From assembly GCA_949299435.1 (NCBI GenBank), contig CASGAK010000134.1, positions 1 through 23,596 on the forward strand: a stretch of DNA of 23,596 nt, written 5' to 3'. Numbering within the stretch: the stretch's first letter is position 1; every line of letters begins with the position of its first letter. The translations under genes and the position numbers were made by a program. The notes below the pieces were generated by a model, which saw only the letters and a program-made list of their open reading frames with translations, was not told the origin of the DNA and searched no databases. The stretch is from an uncultured bacterium. GTDB lineage: Bacteria; Cyanobacteriota; Vampirovibrionia; Gastranaerophilales; Gastranaerophilaceae. Positions 7,889 to 15,527 of the stretch are shown one piece after another.

Positions 7889-8140
7889 TTATTCATTAAA
7901 TGATATTAATGCTTCATCTTCTTTTGTAGCAATTTCAAGCAATACATATGTCATATATGCTCCCAATGCTACAGCTTTAGGATCTAAATCCGTATTATTT
8001 GCTGCTTCTATTATTGCTGTGTTTATTTCAGGATTTTCTTCTTTTAGATAGTGTATCATCTTTTTTCGCCAGGACGGCATATCTTTAAATATTTCTGAAA
8101 ATACTTTTGCCGCTGTTTCTTCGGATACTATTGGTAGCAT
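7889..8140 (-). CDS. Small helical protein of unknown function upstream of pilT (83 aa)
   Basis: Not recognised. It is predicted to be all-helical and soluble, with segments SEETAAKVFSEIFKDM, RKKMIHYLKEENP and DPKAVALGAYMTYVLLEIATKEDE. No cysteines, signal peptide or catalytic signature are visible. AGAGGT lies about 8 nt upstream of the ATG, and a TTGTTA-17-TAAAAT promoter precedes it. It is the first gene of a two-gene unit with pilT, so a link to pilus function is plausible but only inferred from position. Confidence 0.75.
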   Translation of the reverse strand: MLPIVSEETAAKVFSEIFKDMPSWRKKMIHYLKEENPEINTAIIEAANNTDLDPKAVALGAYMTYVLLEIATKEDEALISFNE

Positions 8141-8168
8141 ATTTTACCTCTTATTGTATTACAATATA

Positions 8169-8197
8169 ATTTTACCTTACTTATTCTTTTTTAACAA
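8169..8197 (-). promoter_or_regulatory. Promoter of the 83-aa gene and pilT
   Basis: TTGTTA (8197-8192), 17-bp spacer, TAAAAT (8174-8169), about 28 nt before the ATG at 8140. It lies back to back with the recF promoter region. Confidence 0.6.
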
Positions 8198-8240
8198 TAG
8201 ATATGTCCAAAGAATCGTTTGTTTAATGTATAATATTTTT

Positions 8241-9347
8241 ATGAAACTTTTAGAGCTGAAACTTACCAATTATAGAAATTGTAAAGATTTGGAGTTGGAT
8301 TTTGATTTCAATAAGATTTTAATTATAGGAAAAAATGCTCAAGGAAAAACTAATATTCTAGAAAGCATTTATTTTTTATCTGCTTTAAAAAGTCCGCGTA
8401 CTTCTAATAATATTGAAATTATCAATTTCGATGCCGAATCTGTAGAGATTAATGCAGAGGTTATAAAGGCAAATACAGAAATAGACCTTGACTATTCTTA
8501 TTCTAAAGAAAAGTCAAGAGTTATTAAAGTTAATGGTGTAAGAACTGTACCTAAAAATTTTAAACAGGTTTTAAAAACGGTGTTATTTTCAACAAATGAT
8601 TTAATGCTTTTGAGAGGAAATCCCTCTGATAGAAGAGATTGGCTTGATAGAGCAATATCTCAAGTCTATCCTGCTTATGATGAAAGGCTTTCAAAATATG
8701 ACAAAATTCGTATTCAAAAAAATAATTTCTTAAAAGAATTAATAAAAGGTGCTCCTATTGATCAAACCCTTTTAGATGTATTAAATGAGCAGCTTGCGAT
8801 TTGCGGGAGTAATATAATATATTTAAGAATAAAGTTTTTAGCTGAAATTGAAAAAATTGCTAAACAAAAGCACAGAATTATCAGCGAGAGCGAAAATTTA
8901 AAACTTGTATATGATTGCTCTTTTTTAGAGGGTGAAACTGAACTTGATGAGATTCTTGAAAAATTTAAAAAATCCCTTGAAGAAAGAAAACTTGAAGAAT
9001 TGCGTCGAGCTCAAGCCTGTGTGGGGCCTCATCGTGATGATATTTTGTTTTTTATTAATGATAATGAGGCGACGAAATTTGCTTCACAAGGACAGCAAAG
9101 AACTATTGTACTTTCACTTAAACTGTCTGAATTGGATATAATTAGTGAAAAATTAGGTGATGAGCCTATTTTATTATTAGATGATGTTTTGGCGGAGTTA
9201 GATGATATCAGGCAGAATTATCTTTTAAAATCTATATCGAACGCGACACAAGTTGTAATTACCTCTGTTGATACTCTGTTATTTGAAGAAGAATTTTTGA
9301 AAGATGTGAAAATTTATAAAATCGAAAACGGAAATATATTAGAATAA
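8241..9347 (+). CDS. recF: DNA replication and repair protein RecF
   Basis: RecF is an SMC/Rad50-like ATPase that, with RecO and RecR, loads RecA at single-strand gaps. The 368-residue product starts MKLLELKLTNYRN, as the family does, with Walker A GKNAQGKTN at 30-38. Near the C-terminus are the ABC signature region ASQGQQRTIVLSLKLSEL and Walker B PILLLDDVLAELD. The frame is open back to 8154, but those 29 extra residues are not RecF-like, so ATG 8241 is preferred. TATAAT lies at 8229-8234, only 6 nt before that ATG, and there is no Shine-Dalgarno, which suggests a leaderless mRNA. The gene stands apart from dnaA/dnaN and overlaps the yraN tail by 9 nt. Confidence 0.95.
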   Translation: MKLLELKLTNYRNCKDLELDFDFNKILIIGKNAQGKTNILESIYFLSALKSPRTSNNIEIINFDAESVEINAEVIKANTEIDLDYSYSKEKSRVIKVNGVRTVPKNFKQVLKTVLFSTNDLMLLRGNPSDRRDWLDRAISQVYPAYDERLSKYDKIRIQKNNFLKELIKGAPIDQTLLDVLNEQLAICGSNIIYLRIKFLAEIEKIAKQKHRIISESENLKLVYDCSFLEGETELDEILEKFKKSLEERKLEELRRAQACVGPHRDDILFFINDNEATKFASQGQQRTIVLSLKLSELDIISEKLGDEPILLLDDVLAELDDIRQNYLLKSISNATQVVITSVDTLLFEEEFLKDVKIYKIENGNILE

Positions 9348-9689
9348 TGAAATGTTTTTAAGATGTTCAATCTTTATTTCTGGTCTGAGGGTAATGCCTA
9401 TTATATCTATTCTATAATCTTTTACTTTATTTTGAGAAAGGTAGTATTGTACTCCTTTCAAAATATTCGATAGTTTAGTTTTTGTGATTGCTTCAAATGG
9501 GGTGCCATATTCTGAAGATTTGCGGGTTTTTACTTCTACAAATACTATTGTTTGTTTGTATTTTGCAATAATATCAATTTCACAATATCGAGAATAGTGT
9601 TTGTTTCGTTCTAAAATTTCATAGCCTTGTTTCAAAAGATATTTACAAGCAATATCTTCTCCGTTATTTCCAAGTGTGCGATTATTCAT
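9339..9689 (-). CDS. yraN: YraN/UPF0102 family nuclease-fold protein
   Basis: A 116-residue member of the UPF0102 (YraN) family, which has a restriction-endonuclease-like fold and no firmly assigned role; links to Holliday-junction or DNA-uptake metabolism have been suggested for relatives. Visible are the N-terminal GNNGEDIACKYLLKQGYEIL and the nuclease-type acidic cluster, E37 and D39 in CEIDII, and E52-V-K54 in FVEVKTR. It is the last gene of the symporter-unknown-queF operon, starting 20 nt after queF with GGAGGG as ribosome-binding site. Its 3' end overlaps convergent recF by 9 nt. Confidence 0.9.
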   Translation of the reverse strand: MNNRTLGNNGEDIACKYLLKQGYEILERNKHYSRYCEIDIIAKYKQTIVFVEVKTRKSSEYGTPFEAITKTKLSNILKGVQYYLSQNKVKDYRIDIIGITLRPEIKIEHLKNISLF

Positions 9690-9709
9690 TTTACCCTCCG
9701 GATAAAAAA

Positions 9710-10609
9710 TTATTGCTTAATCCCGTTTCTTGAGTATTTTTCTAGATTTAAAAGATCTGACGCAAATGTAGGGGTACAATTTATACTCCATCTAATTGGT
9801 GAAATATCAATTCCCCCTCTACGTGTATATAATGCACATACCATCAATTCATCTTTTATATCAAGTAGATCATACAATCTTTTAAATATCATTTCACAGC
9901 ATTCCTCATGAAAATGATATTCGGAGCGAAAAGAGCATAAGTATTGTACTAAGCTGTTTTCGCATAGGTGTTTTTTAGATTTGTAATAGATAAATACATC
10001 TCCAAAATCAGGCTGATGAGTTACTCTACAATTTGAGCGAAGTGAATCAAATTGTAAATGGTAACTTTTAACGTCTGTTGTATATTCGTATTTTAACAAT
10101 TCCGGTGCTTCTTTGAAGTTCTCTATTTTTAATTCACTTTCATCTGTAAAATCAATTATGTTTTGAAAACATTCAAATATTTCAGTGCGTTCGGCATTAT
10201 TTCCCAAAAAGTTTACGCGGACTTTTGTACATAATTTTTCGCTTAAATCTTTTTCAATTATGTTTTTACAAATTTCAAGGCATTCTTGCTGATTTTTACC
10301 AAATTTGGTCATATTGAAAGAATTTAAGTATAATTTCAAAGACTTGGATTCTATAAGATACTCACTATCACAATCGTATTTTAATTTCATTAATCTTGTT
10401 ACAGGAAGTCCAGAATCTGTTAATGCGGAAAATTCATAGGCTTGCCATATATCAAAACCTTTAAAAGGAAGGTTATTATTATCTATTTTATATTGTTTTC
10501 TATTCTCATCTCGAGGTATTGCAACTAAATATGAAGAATCATATTTTTCTTTCCCGCTAACTTTTTGCCCTAAATACTTTGATGCGATTTCTTCTGTTTT
10601 GTTTTGCAT
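9710..10609 (-). CDS. queF: NADPH-dependent preQ0 reductase QueF, long form
   Basis: QueF reduces the nitrile of 7-cyano-7-deazaguanine (preQ0) to the amine preQ1 with NADPH, on the way to queuosine in tRNA. The 299 residues match the two-domain E. coli-type enzyme rather than the short Bacillus type. The substrate block ESKSLKLYLNSFN is at 87-99, and catalytic Cys194 with Asp201 lies in SNCRVTHQPDFGDV. The terminal signature YTRRGGIDISPIRW is at 261-274. AGGA lies 5 nt before the ATG. It sits 22 nt after the preceding small gene and 20 nt before yraN, so all are probably cotranscribed. No queC, queD or queE is in view. Confidence 0.95.
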   Translation of the reverse strand: MQNKTEEIASKYLGQKVSGKEKYDSSYLVAIPRDENRKQYKIDNNNLPFKGFDIWQAYEFSALTDSGLPVTRLMKLKYDCDSEYLIESKSLKLYLNSFNMTKFGKNQQECLEICKNIIEKDLSEKLCTKVRVNFLGNNAERTEIFECFQNIIDFTDESELKIENFKEAPELLKYEYTTDVKSYHLQFDSLRSNCRVTHQPDFGDVFIYYKSKKHLCENSLVQYLCSFRSEYHFHEECCEMIFKRLYDLLDIKDELMVCALYTRRGGIDISPIRWSINCTPTFASDLLNLEKYSRNGIKQ

Positions 10610-10631
10610 ATGTCCTATCTATTTATTAATT

Positions 10632-10925
10632 CTAATTTACTTTGATTTGGAAAAATAATTTTACACTATTTCCAAATAATGGTTTTTCTTTTTTTTGAAA
10701 TATGATTTCAGCATCAACTTTGTAGTCTTCGTGAAAAGTGTCTTCAATTTCTTGCATAATCTGTTTTTCAAATTTTTTAAATGCTTTTTTAGTGATTGTG
10801 ATAATAAAAGAGTTTTGAGGCTCTTTGGGGTTAATCTCAATTTTTATATTGAAAGGGTAAACAGAATCAATTTTATAATTGATTTTTGCTAAAATTTTCG
10901 GTAGTTCTATTACTTTTTCATCCAT
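10632..10925 (-). CDS. Protein of unknown function in the queF operon (97 aa)
   Basis: Not recognised. It is a small lysine-rich alpha/beta protein: a beta-rich start (ILAKINYKIDSVYPFNIKIEI), strand NSFIITITK, helix AFKKFEKQIMQEIEDTF, then strands VDAEIIFQKK and SVKLFFQIKVN. There is no signal peptide, membrane segment or metal motif. GGAGGT lies 6-7 nt before the ATG. The gaps of 22 nt on both sides, to the symporter and to queF, make it a middle operon gene. Position alone does not assign it to queuosine synthesis. Confidence 0.75.
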   Translation of the reverse strand: MDEKVIELPKILAKINYKIDSVYPFNIKIEINPKEPQNSFIITITKKAFKKFEKQIMQEIEDTFHEDYKVDAEIIFQKKEKPLFGNSVKLFFQIKVN

Positions 10926-10947
10926 ATAAACCTCCAGTATTCTTAAA

Positions 10948-12270
10948 CTAAGCTATTTCCTCATATGCTGCGGGGTTATTTAGCAGATCATAATTTATCT
11001 CATTTTCGTTATCAGCGATAGCTGCAGCTACAACTACGTCTGAGGTAACATTTACGAGGGTTCTCATCATGTCTGTAATTCTTTCAATTGTAAACAGGAA
11101 TGCAAAACCTGTAACTAGCTGTTCAGGACTCAGTCCCATTCCATTAAGTATTAAAGCTATTGTAATAAGTCCTGCACCAGGGATTCCGGCACAAGTAGAA
11201 GATGCTATAATTGCCAAAATCGCTATTTGTATTATTAAAAATAAATCAAGAGGTACACCATAGGCTTGTGCTAAAAATATTACGGCAACTACCTGTAATA
11301 GAGCGGTTCCGTCCATATTCAAGGTAGCTCCCAGCGGTAGTACAAAACTTGAAATTTTATGTGATATTCCTCGTTTTTCGCAGCAGGCAATTGTCAGAGG
11401 CAAAGTCGCAGAGGAACTCGCTGTCCCAAAGGCTACCATCATTGCTTCTGTTACTGCTGAGTATAGCATTACTACAGATACTTTTGAAACTTTTTTCAAA
11501 AATAGAGGGTATACCACACATAACTGTATTAAAAATCCGATTAATAATACAAGAAGATACTTTGAAATACTTGAAAATATTTCTATTCCAAAACTTGATA
11601 CAGCACTTGCTGTTAGTGCAAATACACCCGGAGCTGCCATAAACATTATCCAATCTGTTATTTTCATTGTTGCTGCAAACACAGATTCAAAAAATGAAAC
11701 TATTGGTCTGTTTACATCTCCGACTTTTGAGAGTGCTATCGCAAAAATTAAGCAAAATACTATAATTGGAACCATATCCCCTACTGCTAATGAATGAAAA
11801 GGATTGTTAGGGATAAAACCAAGGAATATATTTAAAATATTACCCTGTTGTTGCTGCATAGTTGCTGCAACTGTTGCTTGTACTTCACTAGCTGCATTTT
11901 CAGCAATATAATTAGCGGCTCCAACCCCCGGTTTAATTATAAGTGCCAATATTGTCCCGATTGTGACCGCAAGTGTTGTTATAATTCCATAATATAGCAC
12001 CATTTTGGAACCAAATTTACCTAATTGTTTATTGTCCCCGACACTTGTAATGCCTATTATTATTGCTGATACTACAAGCGGGATTACTACCATTTGTATT
12101 AATCTTATAAATACTTGTCCTATAAAAGTTAAGATATTTGATGCCAAAATATTAGGGTGGCTGTGAAGAAGTATTCCAACTATTATACCACCGATTATTC
12201 CTAAAAATATGTGACCGTTTCGCTTAATTCCAAGTCCTAGTGCAATAAGTATTTGCATGTGCAATTTCAT
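10948..12270 (-). CDS. Dicarboxylate/acidic amino acid:cation symporter (DAACS family)
   Basis: An inner-membrane elevator-type symporter of the GltP/DctA family that couples uptake of glutamate, aspartate or C4-dicarboxylates to H+ or Na+. Most of the 440 residues are hydrophobic helices. Family landmarks are the serine-rich HP1 tip GTASSSATLP (282-291), NMDGT in TM7 (318-322) and the HP2 loop AGIPGAG (361-367). TM8 has D400, R403, T404, N407 and D411, spaced as in GltPh; the Arg there favours acidic substrates over neutral ones. GAGGG precedes the ATG, behind a TTGAAA-17-TATACT promoter. It is the first gene of an operon with a small unknown gene, queF and yraN, an unusual partnership that may be only positional. 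Confidence 0.92.
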   Translation of the reverse strand: MKLHMQILIALGLGIKRNGHIFLGIIGGIIVGILLHSHPNILASNILTFIGQVFIRLIQMVVIPLVVSAIIIGITSVGDNKQLGKFGSKMVLYYGIITTLAVTIGTILALIIKPGVGAANYIAENAASEVQATVAATMQQQQGNILNIFLGFIPNNPFHSLAVGDMVPIIVFCLIFAIALSKVGDVNRPIVSFFESVFAATMKITDWIMFMAAPGVFALTASAVSSFGIEIFSSISKYLLVLLIGFLIQLCVVYPLFLKKVSKVSVVMLYSAVTEAMMVAFGTASSSATLPLTIACCEKRGISHKISSFVLPLGATLNMDGTALLQVVAVIFLAQAYGVPLDLFLIIQIAILAIIASSTCAGIPGAGLITIALILNGMGLSPEQLVTGFAFLFTIERITDMMRTLVNVTSDVVVAAAIADNENEINYDLLNNPAAYEEIA

Positions 12271-12307
12271 ATTGTTTTACCCTCTTATATATTATATTTA
12301 CTTATCA

Positions 12308-12336
12308 AGTATACTATCTTTTTTAAAATTTTTCAA
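12308..12336 (-). promoter_or_regulatory. Promoter of the symporter-queF-yraN operon
   Basis: TTGAAA (12336-12331), 17-bp spacer, TATACT (12313-12308), about 37 nt before the ATG at 12270. Confidence 0.6.
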
Positions 12337-12626
12337 ACGATTAATAAAAAATCGTAAACTTGGCTGATATTGACTATCTCTATATTATATACTCTGACTA
12401 TATTTATAAGGTCTTGTGATATTTAAATCAAGTAAAATATAGTAAATTCGTTTTTGTTTGAAACTTTACTTAATAAGTTTTTTGTCCTTTGTAATTGTTA
12501 ATCTTGTGAATTATTGCCTTAACAAGCCATTATGCTAGTTTAATGTATAATAAATATTTCTAATTGTAAATATATTAAGTAAAAGTTGTTGATGAATCTC
12601 AATAAAATGATAAGTTGTTGCTAAAT
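12337..12626. other. Gene-free AT-rich stretch
   Basis: Between the symporter promoter and the tRNA terminator there is no open frame with a ribosome-binding site on either strand. Minor items are a short inverted repeat ACGATT/AATCGT near 12338-12354, AAGTAAA/TTTACTT around 12430-12475, and isolated TATAAT-like boxes without good partners. I see no convincing function. Confidence 0.5.
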
Positions 12627-12664
12627 AAATAAGGGCTTATCATCTGTAATGAAAGCCCTTATTT
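12627..12664 (-). terminator. Terminator of the tRNA-Pro pair
   Basis: A perfect 12-bp stem, AAATAAGGGCTT / AAGCCCTTATTT, with a 14-nt loop, a few bases past the second tRNA. On the minus strand it leads into a T-rich tail. Confidence 0.8.
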
Positions 12665-12671
12665 CAAATGG

Positions 12672-12745
12672 TCGGAACGACAGGATTTGAACCTGCGACC
12701 TCTACCACCCCAAGGTAGCACGCTACCAAGCTGCGCCACGTCCCG
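12672..12745 (-). tRNA. tRNA-Pro (anticodon GGG)
   Basis: A complete cloverleaf of 74 nt: acceptor CGGGACG with CGTTCCG, D arm GCGC-AGCTTGGTA-GCGT, anticodon arm CTACC-TTGGGGT-GGTAG with GGG at 34-36, and T arm with GGTTCAAATCC. The discriminator is A. The next three bases on the minus strand (12671-12669) read CCA, so the 3' tail appears genomically encoded. It reads CCC/CCU codons. Confidence 0.93.
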
Positions 12746-12789
12746 AAAGTATTAAATTGTCAATTTATTGGCTTTAATTTTGGTAAATA

Positions 12790-12863
12790 TCGGGATGACA
12801 GGATTTGAACCTGCGGCCCCCGCGACCCGAACACGGTGCGCTACCAAGCTGCGCTACATCCCG
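12790..12863 (-). tRNA. tRNA-Pro (anticodon CGG)
   Basis: A complete 74-nt cloverleaf: acceptor CGGGATG with CATCCCG, D arm matching its neighbour, anticodon arm CCGTG-TTCGGGT-CGCGG with CGG at 34-36, T loop TTCAAAT, discriminator A. The following bases are TAT, so CCA must be added after transcription. It lies 44 nt upstream of the GGG tRNA in the same transcript. Confidence 0.93.
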
Positions 12864-12937
12864 ATTTTTTAATGTGTAAAGTCCAAAGAACAAAATGCTC
12901 CAAACTTATGTGTCCGCATTGTGAAAGCACAACTATG

Positions 12938-12965
12938 ATATTAACACTTAAATCCTTATTGTCAA
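12938..12965 (-). promoter_or_regulatory. Promoter of the tRNA-Pro pair
   Basis: TTGACA (12965-12960), 16-bp spacer, TAATAT (12943-12938), just past the stop of the matrixin-like gene and about 75 nt before the first tRNA. Confidence 0.6.
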
Positions 12966-12971
12966 ATCAGC

Positions 12972-13580
12972 TTATTTTTTAGATTCTGACTTTTTAGATT
13001 TTTGTATTTTGATATCTTCACTGCTTCGGTCATATTTTTCATTTATAAGTCGACGATCAAGCGGTGTAATTACAGACTCTTTGCCAATATTTTCTTGACA
13101 CATGATTGTTTTTTCATCACCTTTATCGCATTTGCCGTAAACTTTTTCCAAACCTAAAATATATCCGATTTCTGATAGTATAGACCCGTATAAATCTCTG
13201 TAATCAGCGTCATTTCCGTTTTTATCTTTAGAATATACCGTTAAACTGGCTCTGTTTATGAAACCGTCGTCCATATTCATAAAATATCCGGTTGTTTCCA
13301 TACGCTTTGCTACTGCTAAATTGTATTTTGCTGACTCATCTGAAAAAGTTACTTTTATAGGTGCATTGTTTGATGCAAATCTCGTTGAATAGTACCTAAA
13401 TCTTACTTTATTGCCGGCTACTTTTGACCATTCTTCAAATGCTTGTCTTACTGGCGTCGCAAAACCTGATTCTGGCAGGTATACATCAATTGCTGTTACA
13501 CCCCATCTCGGCATTGAATAAGCATTGGCTAAACCTGTTGTTAATAATAATGTTCCTAATAATAAAATAAATTTCTTCAT
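12972..13580 (-). CDS. Secreted matrixin-like (M10) protein with degenerate zinc site
   Basis: The 202-residue product has a Sec signal peptide (MKKFILLLGTLLLTTGLANA, cut after residue 20) and the outline of a matrixin: an opening strand and helix (VTAIDVYLP, then AFEEWSKV), a helix where HExGHxLGLxH belongs, a Met-turn-like TIMC at 158-161 and the closing TPLDRRLINEKY. At the zinc helix it reads SEIGYILGLEK (136-146): Glu137, Gly139 and Gly143 remain, but the three His are Ser136, Tyr140 and Lys146. It is probably a non-catalytic relative that acts by binding. The tail is Lys/Ser-rich. There is no Shine-Dalgarno; TTAACA-17-TAGAAT ends 6 nt before the ATG. The family call rests on pattern, not alignment. 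Confidence 0.75.
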   Translation of the reverse strand: MKKFILLLGTLLLTTGLANAYSMPRWGVTAIDVYLPESGFATPVRQAFEEWSKVAGNKVRFRYYSTRFASNNAPIKVTFSDESAKYNLAVAKRMETTGYFMNMDDGFINRASLTVYSKDKNGNDADYRDLYGSILSEIGYILGLEKVYGKCDKGDEKTIMCQENIGKESVITPLDRRLINEKYDRSSEDIKIQKSKKSESKK

Positions 13581-13586
13581 ATTTAT

Positions 13587-13615
13587 ATTCTAACATATAA
13601 ATTGTTTTTTGTTAA
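13587..13615 (-). promoter_or_regulatory. Leaderless-type promoter of the matrixin-like gene
   Basis: TTAACA (13615-13610), 17-bp spacer, TAGAAT (13592-13587), then 6 nt to the ATG. The predicted transcript begins at or within a base of the start codon. Confidence 0.6.
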
Positions 13616-13668
13616 ATAAATTGTCCTGTTATGGGTATTGAATTTTACATTTGTTTAAATTATTCTTA

Positions 13669-13697
13669 TTGCACAACCAAAATTACTTATTTAGATA
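13669..13697 (+). promoter_or_regulatory. Probable promoter of the SEC-C gene
   Basis: TTGCAC (13669-13674), 17-bp spacer, TAGATA (13692-13697), immediately before the AGAGGGAG ribosome-binding site, so the leader would be very short. Confidence 0.4.
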
Positions 13698-13714
13698 TAA
13701 AAGAGGGAGATTAG

Positions 13715-15022
13715 ATGGTTATTTTAGAAGAATTAAAAGAAATTAACGATATAATTAAAGATTTGGCATTATTTATAAGACAAGATAGTACTGTGCAGCC
13801 TGATTTTGCTGAATATATTAAGACAATCGGGTTGAATAATTCTTCTAATACTGTGCAATTCCAAGCAGCTTGTTTTAATTATATTTTTGAAAGAAAACTG
13901 GGTAATGATCGTAAATCAGTTTTTGAGTTTTATTTGGAAAATAAAAAAGATTTATCTAGAGAATCTATAGCTATTGTAGAAGAACTTAAAAAGTCTATAG
14001 CTTCTGTTTTTGAAGTTAAAAAGGTTTTAAAAAGCGGTTTCAGCTTATATAATATAGTAAATGAAAAACTATATGAGGCTCATTCGCTTGTTAAAATGAC
14101 ATCTTTTAGAGGAATTGGTGCTGGTCAATATGTTGTAGCAAGACTATTCCATCATGGTGAAAAATATTATTTGTTGGAAATTTCAGGCGTACTTTCTGCT
14201 TCAAGAAAAGATGAGGCCTATCGTTATGCAGTTGCAAAGATTGTACAAAACCCTGAGCTTGTGTATATTGATAATCCAGAAAAGCAAAAAGAAATTGAAG
14301 ATGAGATTGCCGGAATTTATGATAAATTTATTGAATTTTTCGGCTCTGATGAGGTAATTACTACAAACAAACTTGCTGATGATGTAATAGGGCTTTTTAA
14401 TGATTATGCAGAAAGTGGTGAAAAGGTTGATTTTGCTGATAAAATTCAATTGCCTGAAAAATATGCGTTCTTTGAGGTAAAAGAATTTAACAATAGTTAT
14501 AACAATTTTTTGGAAAACTCATTAGGAGGCTTCTCTTCTCATGCTGAAACTTACGATGTCGGCATTATATACGATAAAGAATTGGGAATGTATGCTGTTC
14601 CTTTTTACGGTACTTTTGAGCATATTTTTGAAGCAAACGATCTTAATGAAATTGAAAATTATGATAAATGTATCAATTACTTTTTAATGAATGAGAAAAT
14701 CTCTTCCAATTTAATTAAGCGTGTCGCTGCTAAACATAAAAACTTTATGGAAGTTGTAAATAAAGTACTACAAAAAAGTTATACATTAGAGGACTTATTA
14801 AAAGAATTTAAAGATAAAGAAGGAGATATCAAAATTTATTCTTCAACGACTGTTTTGTATAAATCAAAGGCTTTTTCTCAAACGTTGGGTATAATTGAAG
14901 AAAATGAAGATAAGCCTCGATTAGATTTGTCAAAAATTGATTTATCCAAAATCGGACGTAACGATCCTTGTCCTTGTGGAAGCGGTAAAAAATTCAAAAA
15001 ATGCTGCGGAGCTAATTTGTAG
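13715..15022 (+). CDS. SEC-C zinc-motif protein of unknown function (435 aa)
   Basis: The last 22 residues are a SEC-C motif, [18 protein letters not shown] (C419, C421, C430, C431), the zinc-binding tail known from the SecA C-terminus, where it contacts SecB and ribosomes. The other 400 residues are not SecA: there is no Walker motif. They look helical and acidic, with a beta-containing middle part ([24 protein letters not shown], about 134-158) and many Glu/Asp/Lys. No signal peptide or membrane segment is present. AGGGAG lies 6 nt before the ATG. It is a single gene, convergent with the XRE gene 29 nt downstream. A chaperone-, translation- or zinc-linked role is possible, but nothing in the body settles it. 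Confidence 0.8.
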   Translation: MVILEELKEINDIIKDLALFIRQDSTVQPDFAEYIKTIGLNNSSNTVQFQAACFNYIFERKLGNDRKSVFEFYLENKKDLSRESIAIVEELKKSIASVFEVKKVLKSGFSLYNIVNEKLYEAHSLVKMTSFRGIGAGQYVVARLFHHGEKYYLLEISGVLSASRKDEAYRYAVAKIVQNPELVYIDNPEKQKEIEDEIAGIYDKFIEFFGSDEVITTNKLADDVIGLFNDYAESGEKVDFADKIQLPEKYAFFEVKEFNNSYNNFLENSLGGFSSHAETYDVGIIYDKELGMYAVPFYGTFEHIFEANDLNEIENYDKCINYFLMNEKISSNLIKRVAAKHKNFMEVVNKVLQKSYTLEDLLKEFKDKEGDIKIYSSTTVLYKSKAFSQTLGIIEENEDKPRLDLSKIDLSKIGRNDPCPCGSGKKFKKCCGANL

Positions 15023-15051
15023 GTTATTTGAAAATTTTGAAATTCTTACAT

Positions 15052-15375
15052 TTAGGCTGTCGGAAATAAAGTCTTTAGTAATTTATATATTACGACTTTA
15101 TTTTGTGTGCTTTGGCTTGTGGTAATTTTAATAATTTCCTCATCTAAATTCTTTGGAATTTCAACTGTTGAAAATTTAAAAAATTCAACCAGTTCCACCT
15201 CTAATGTTTGTGCTAATTTATCCAATACGTGCAATGAGGGAAAAAATCTTCCTGATTCAATCCCGCTGAGTGAGGAAGTTTCTAAATCTATCATTTCCGC
15301 AAGTTCTTCTTGTGTGTAATTTTTCAACTTGCGTATCTCTTTTATTCGTTTTCCAAGTAATTTTTTATTATCCAT
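15052..15375 (-). CDS. XRE-family helix-turn-helix transcriptional regulator
   Basis: A 107-residue protein with one Cro/C1-type HTH domain at about 6-65: LGKRIKEIRKLKNYTQEELAEMI forms the first helices, and LETSSLSGIESGRFFPSLHVL contains the recognition helix and the conserved IESG turn. The remaining 40 residues are too short for a sensor or peptidase domain. The ATG has no Shine-Dalgarno; TTAAAA-17-TAATAT ends 7 nt before it, suggesting a leaderless mRNA. It is divergent from pilin-like gene 2, whose promoter contains CACTTA repeats, so it may regulate that gene, itself or both. Confidence 0.9.
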   Translation of the reverse strand: MDNKKLLGKRIKEIRKLKNYTQEELAEMIDLETSSLSGIESGRFFPSLHVLDKLAQTLEVELVEFFKFSTVEIPKNLDEEIIKITTSQSTQNKVVIYKLLKTLFPTA

Positions 15376-15382
15376 TTTATTT

Positions 15383-15411
15383 ATATTAAACTTGTATAAG
15401 ATGCTTTTTAA
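15383..15411 (-). promoter_or_regulatory. Leaderless-type promoter of the XRE gene
   Basis: TTAAAA (15411-15406), 17-bp spacer, TAATAT (15388-15383), then 7 nt to the ATG. Confidence 0.5.
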
Positions 15412-15451
15412 GTTATTTATTTACTTAAAAATGTAAAAAATGCGTAATAAT

Positions 15452-15498
15452 CACTTAATGATAATTGATAAACACTTAGTAATAATATAAAATAAGTG
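15452..15498 (+). promoter_or_regulatory. Promoter of pilin-like gene 2 with CACTTA repeats (possible operator)
   Basis: TTGATA (15465-15470), 17-bp spacer, TAAAAT (15488-15493). CACTTA occurs at 15452-15457 and 15473-15478, and inverted as TAAGTG at 15493-15498. One copy thus precedes the -35, one sits in the spacer and one overlaps the end of the -10. Binding by the neighbouring XRE protein is an inference. Confidence 0.5.
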
Positions 15499-15527
15499 TA
15501 CAGTTGTTAATAAGGAGGTTGTATATT

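Noticed and set aside
8154..8240. Upstream 29-codon extension of recF
   Set aside because: The added residues are not RecF-like, and the family starts at MKLLELKLTNYRN. No ribosome-binding site precedes the earlier ATG.
9627..9911. Plus-strand frame across the yraN/queF junction
   Set aside because: It is antisense to two recognisable genes, with no ribosome-binding site.
11349..11653. Two opposed frames of about 97 codons inside the symporter gene
   Set aside because: They are shadows of a full-length membrane transporter with intact motifs.
15504..15527. Earlier start for pilin-like gene 2
   Set aside because: The full AAGGAGG site lies inside this extension and is correctly spaced for ATG 15528, which also gives a normal short prepilin leader.
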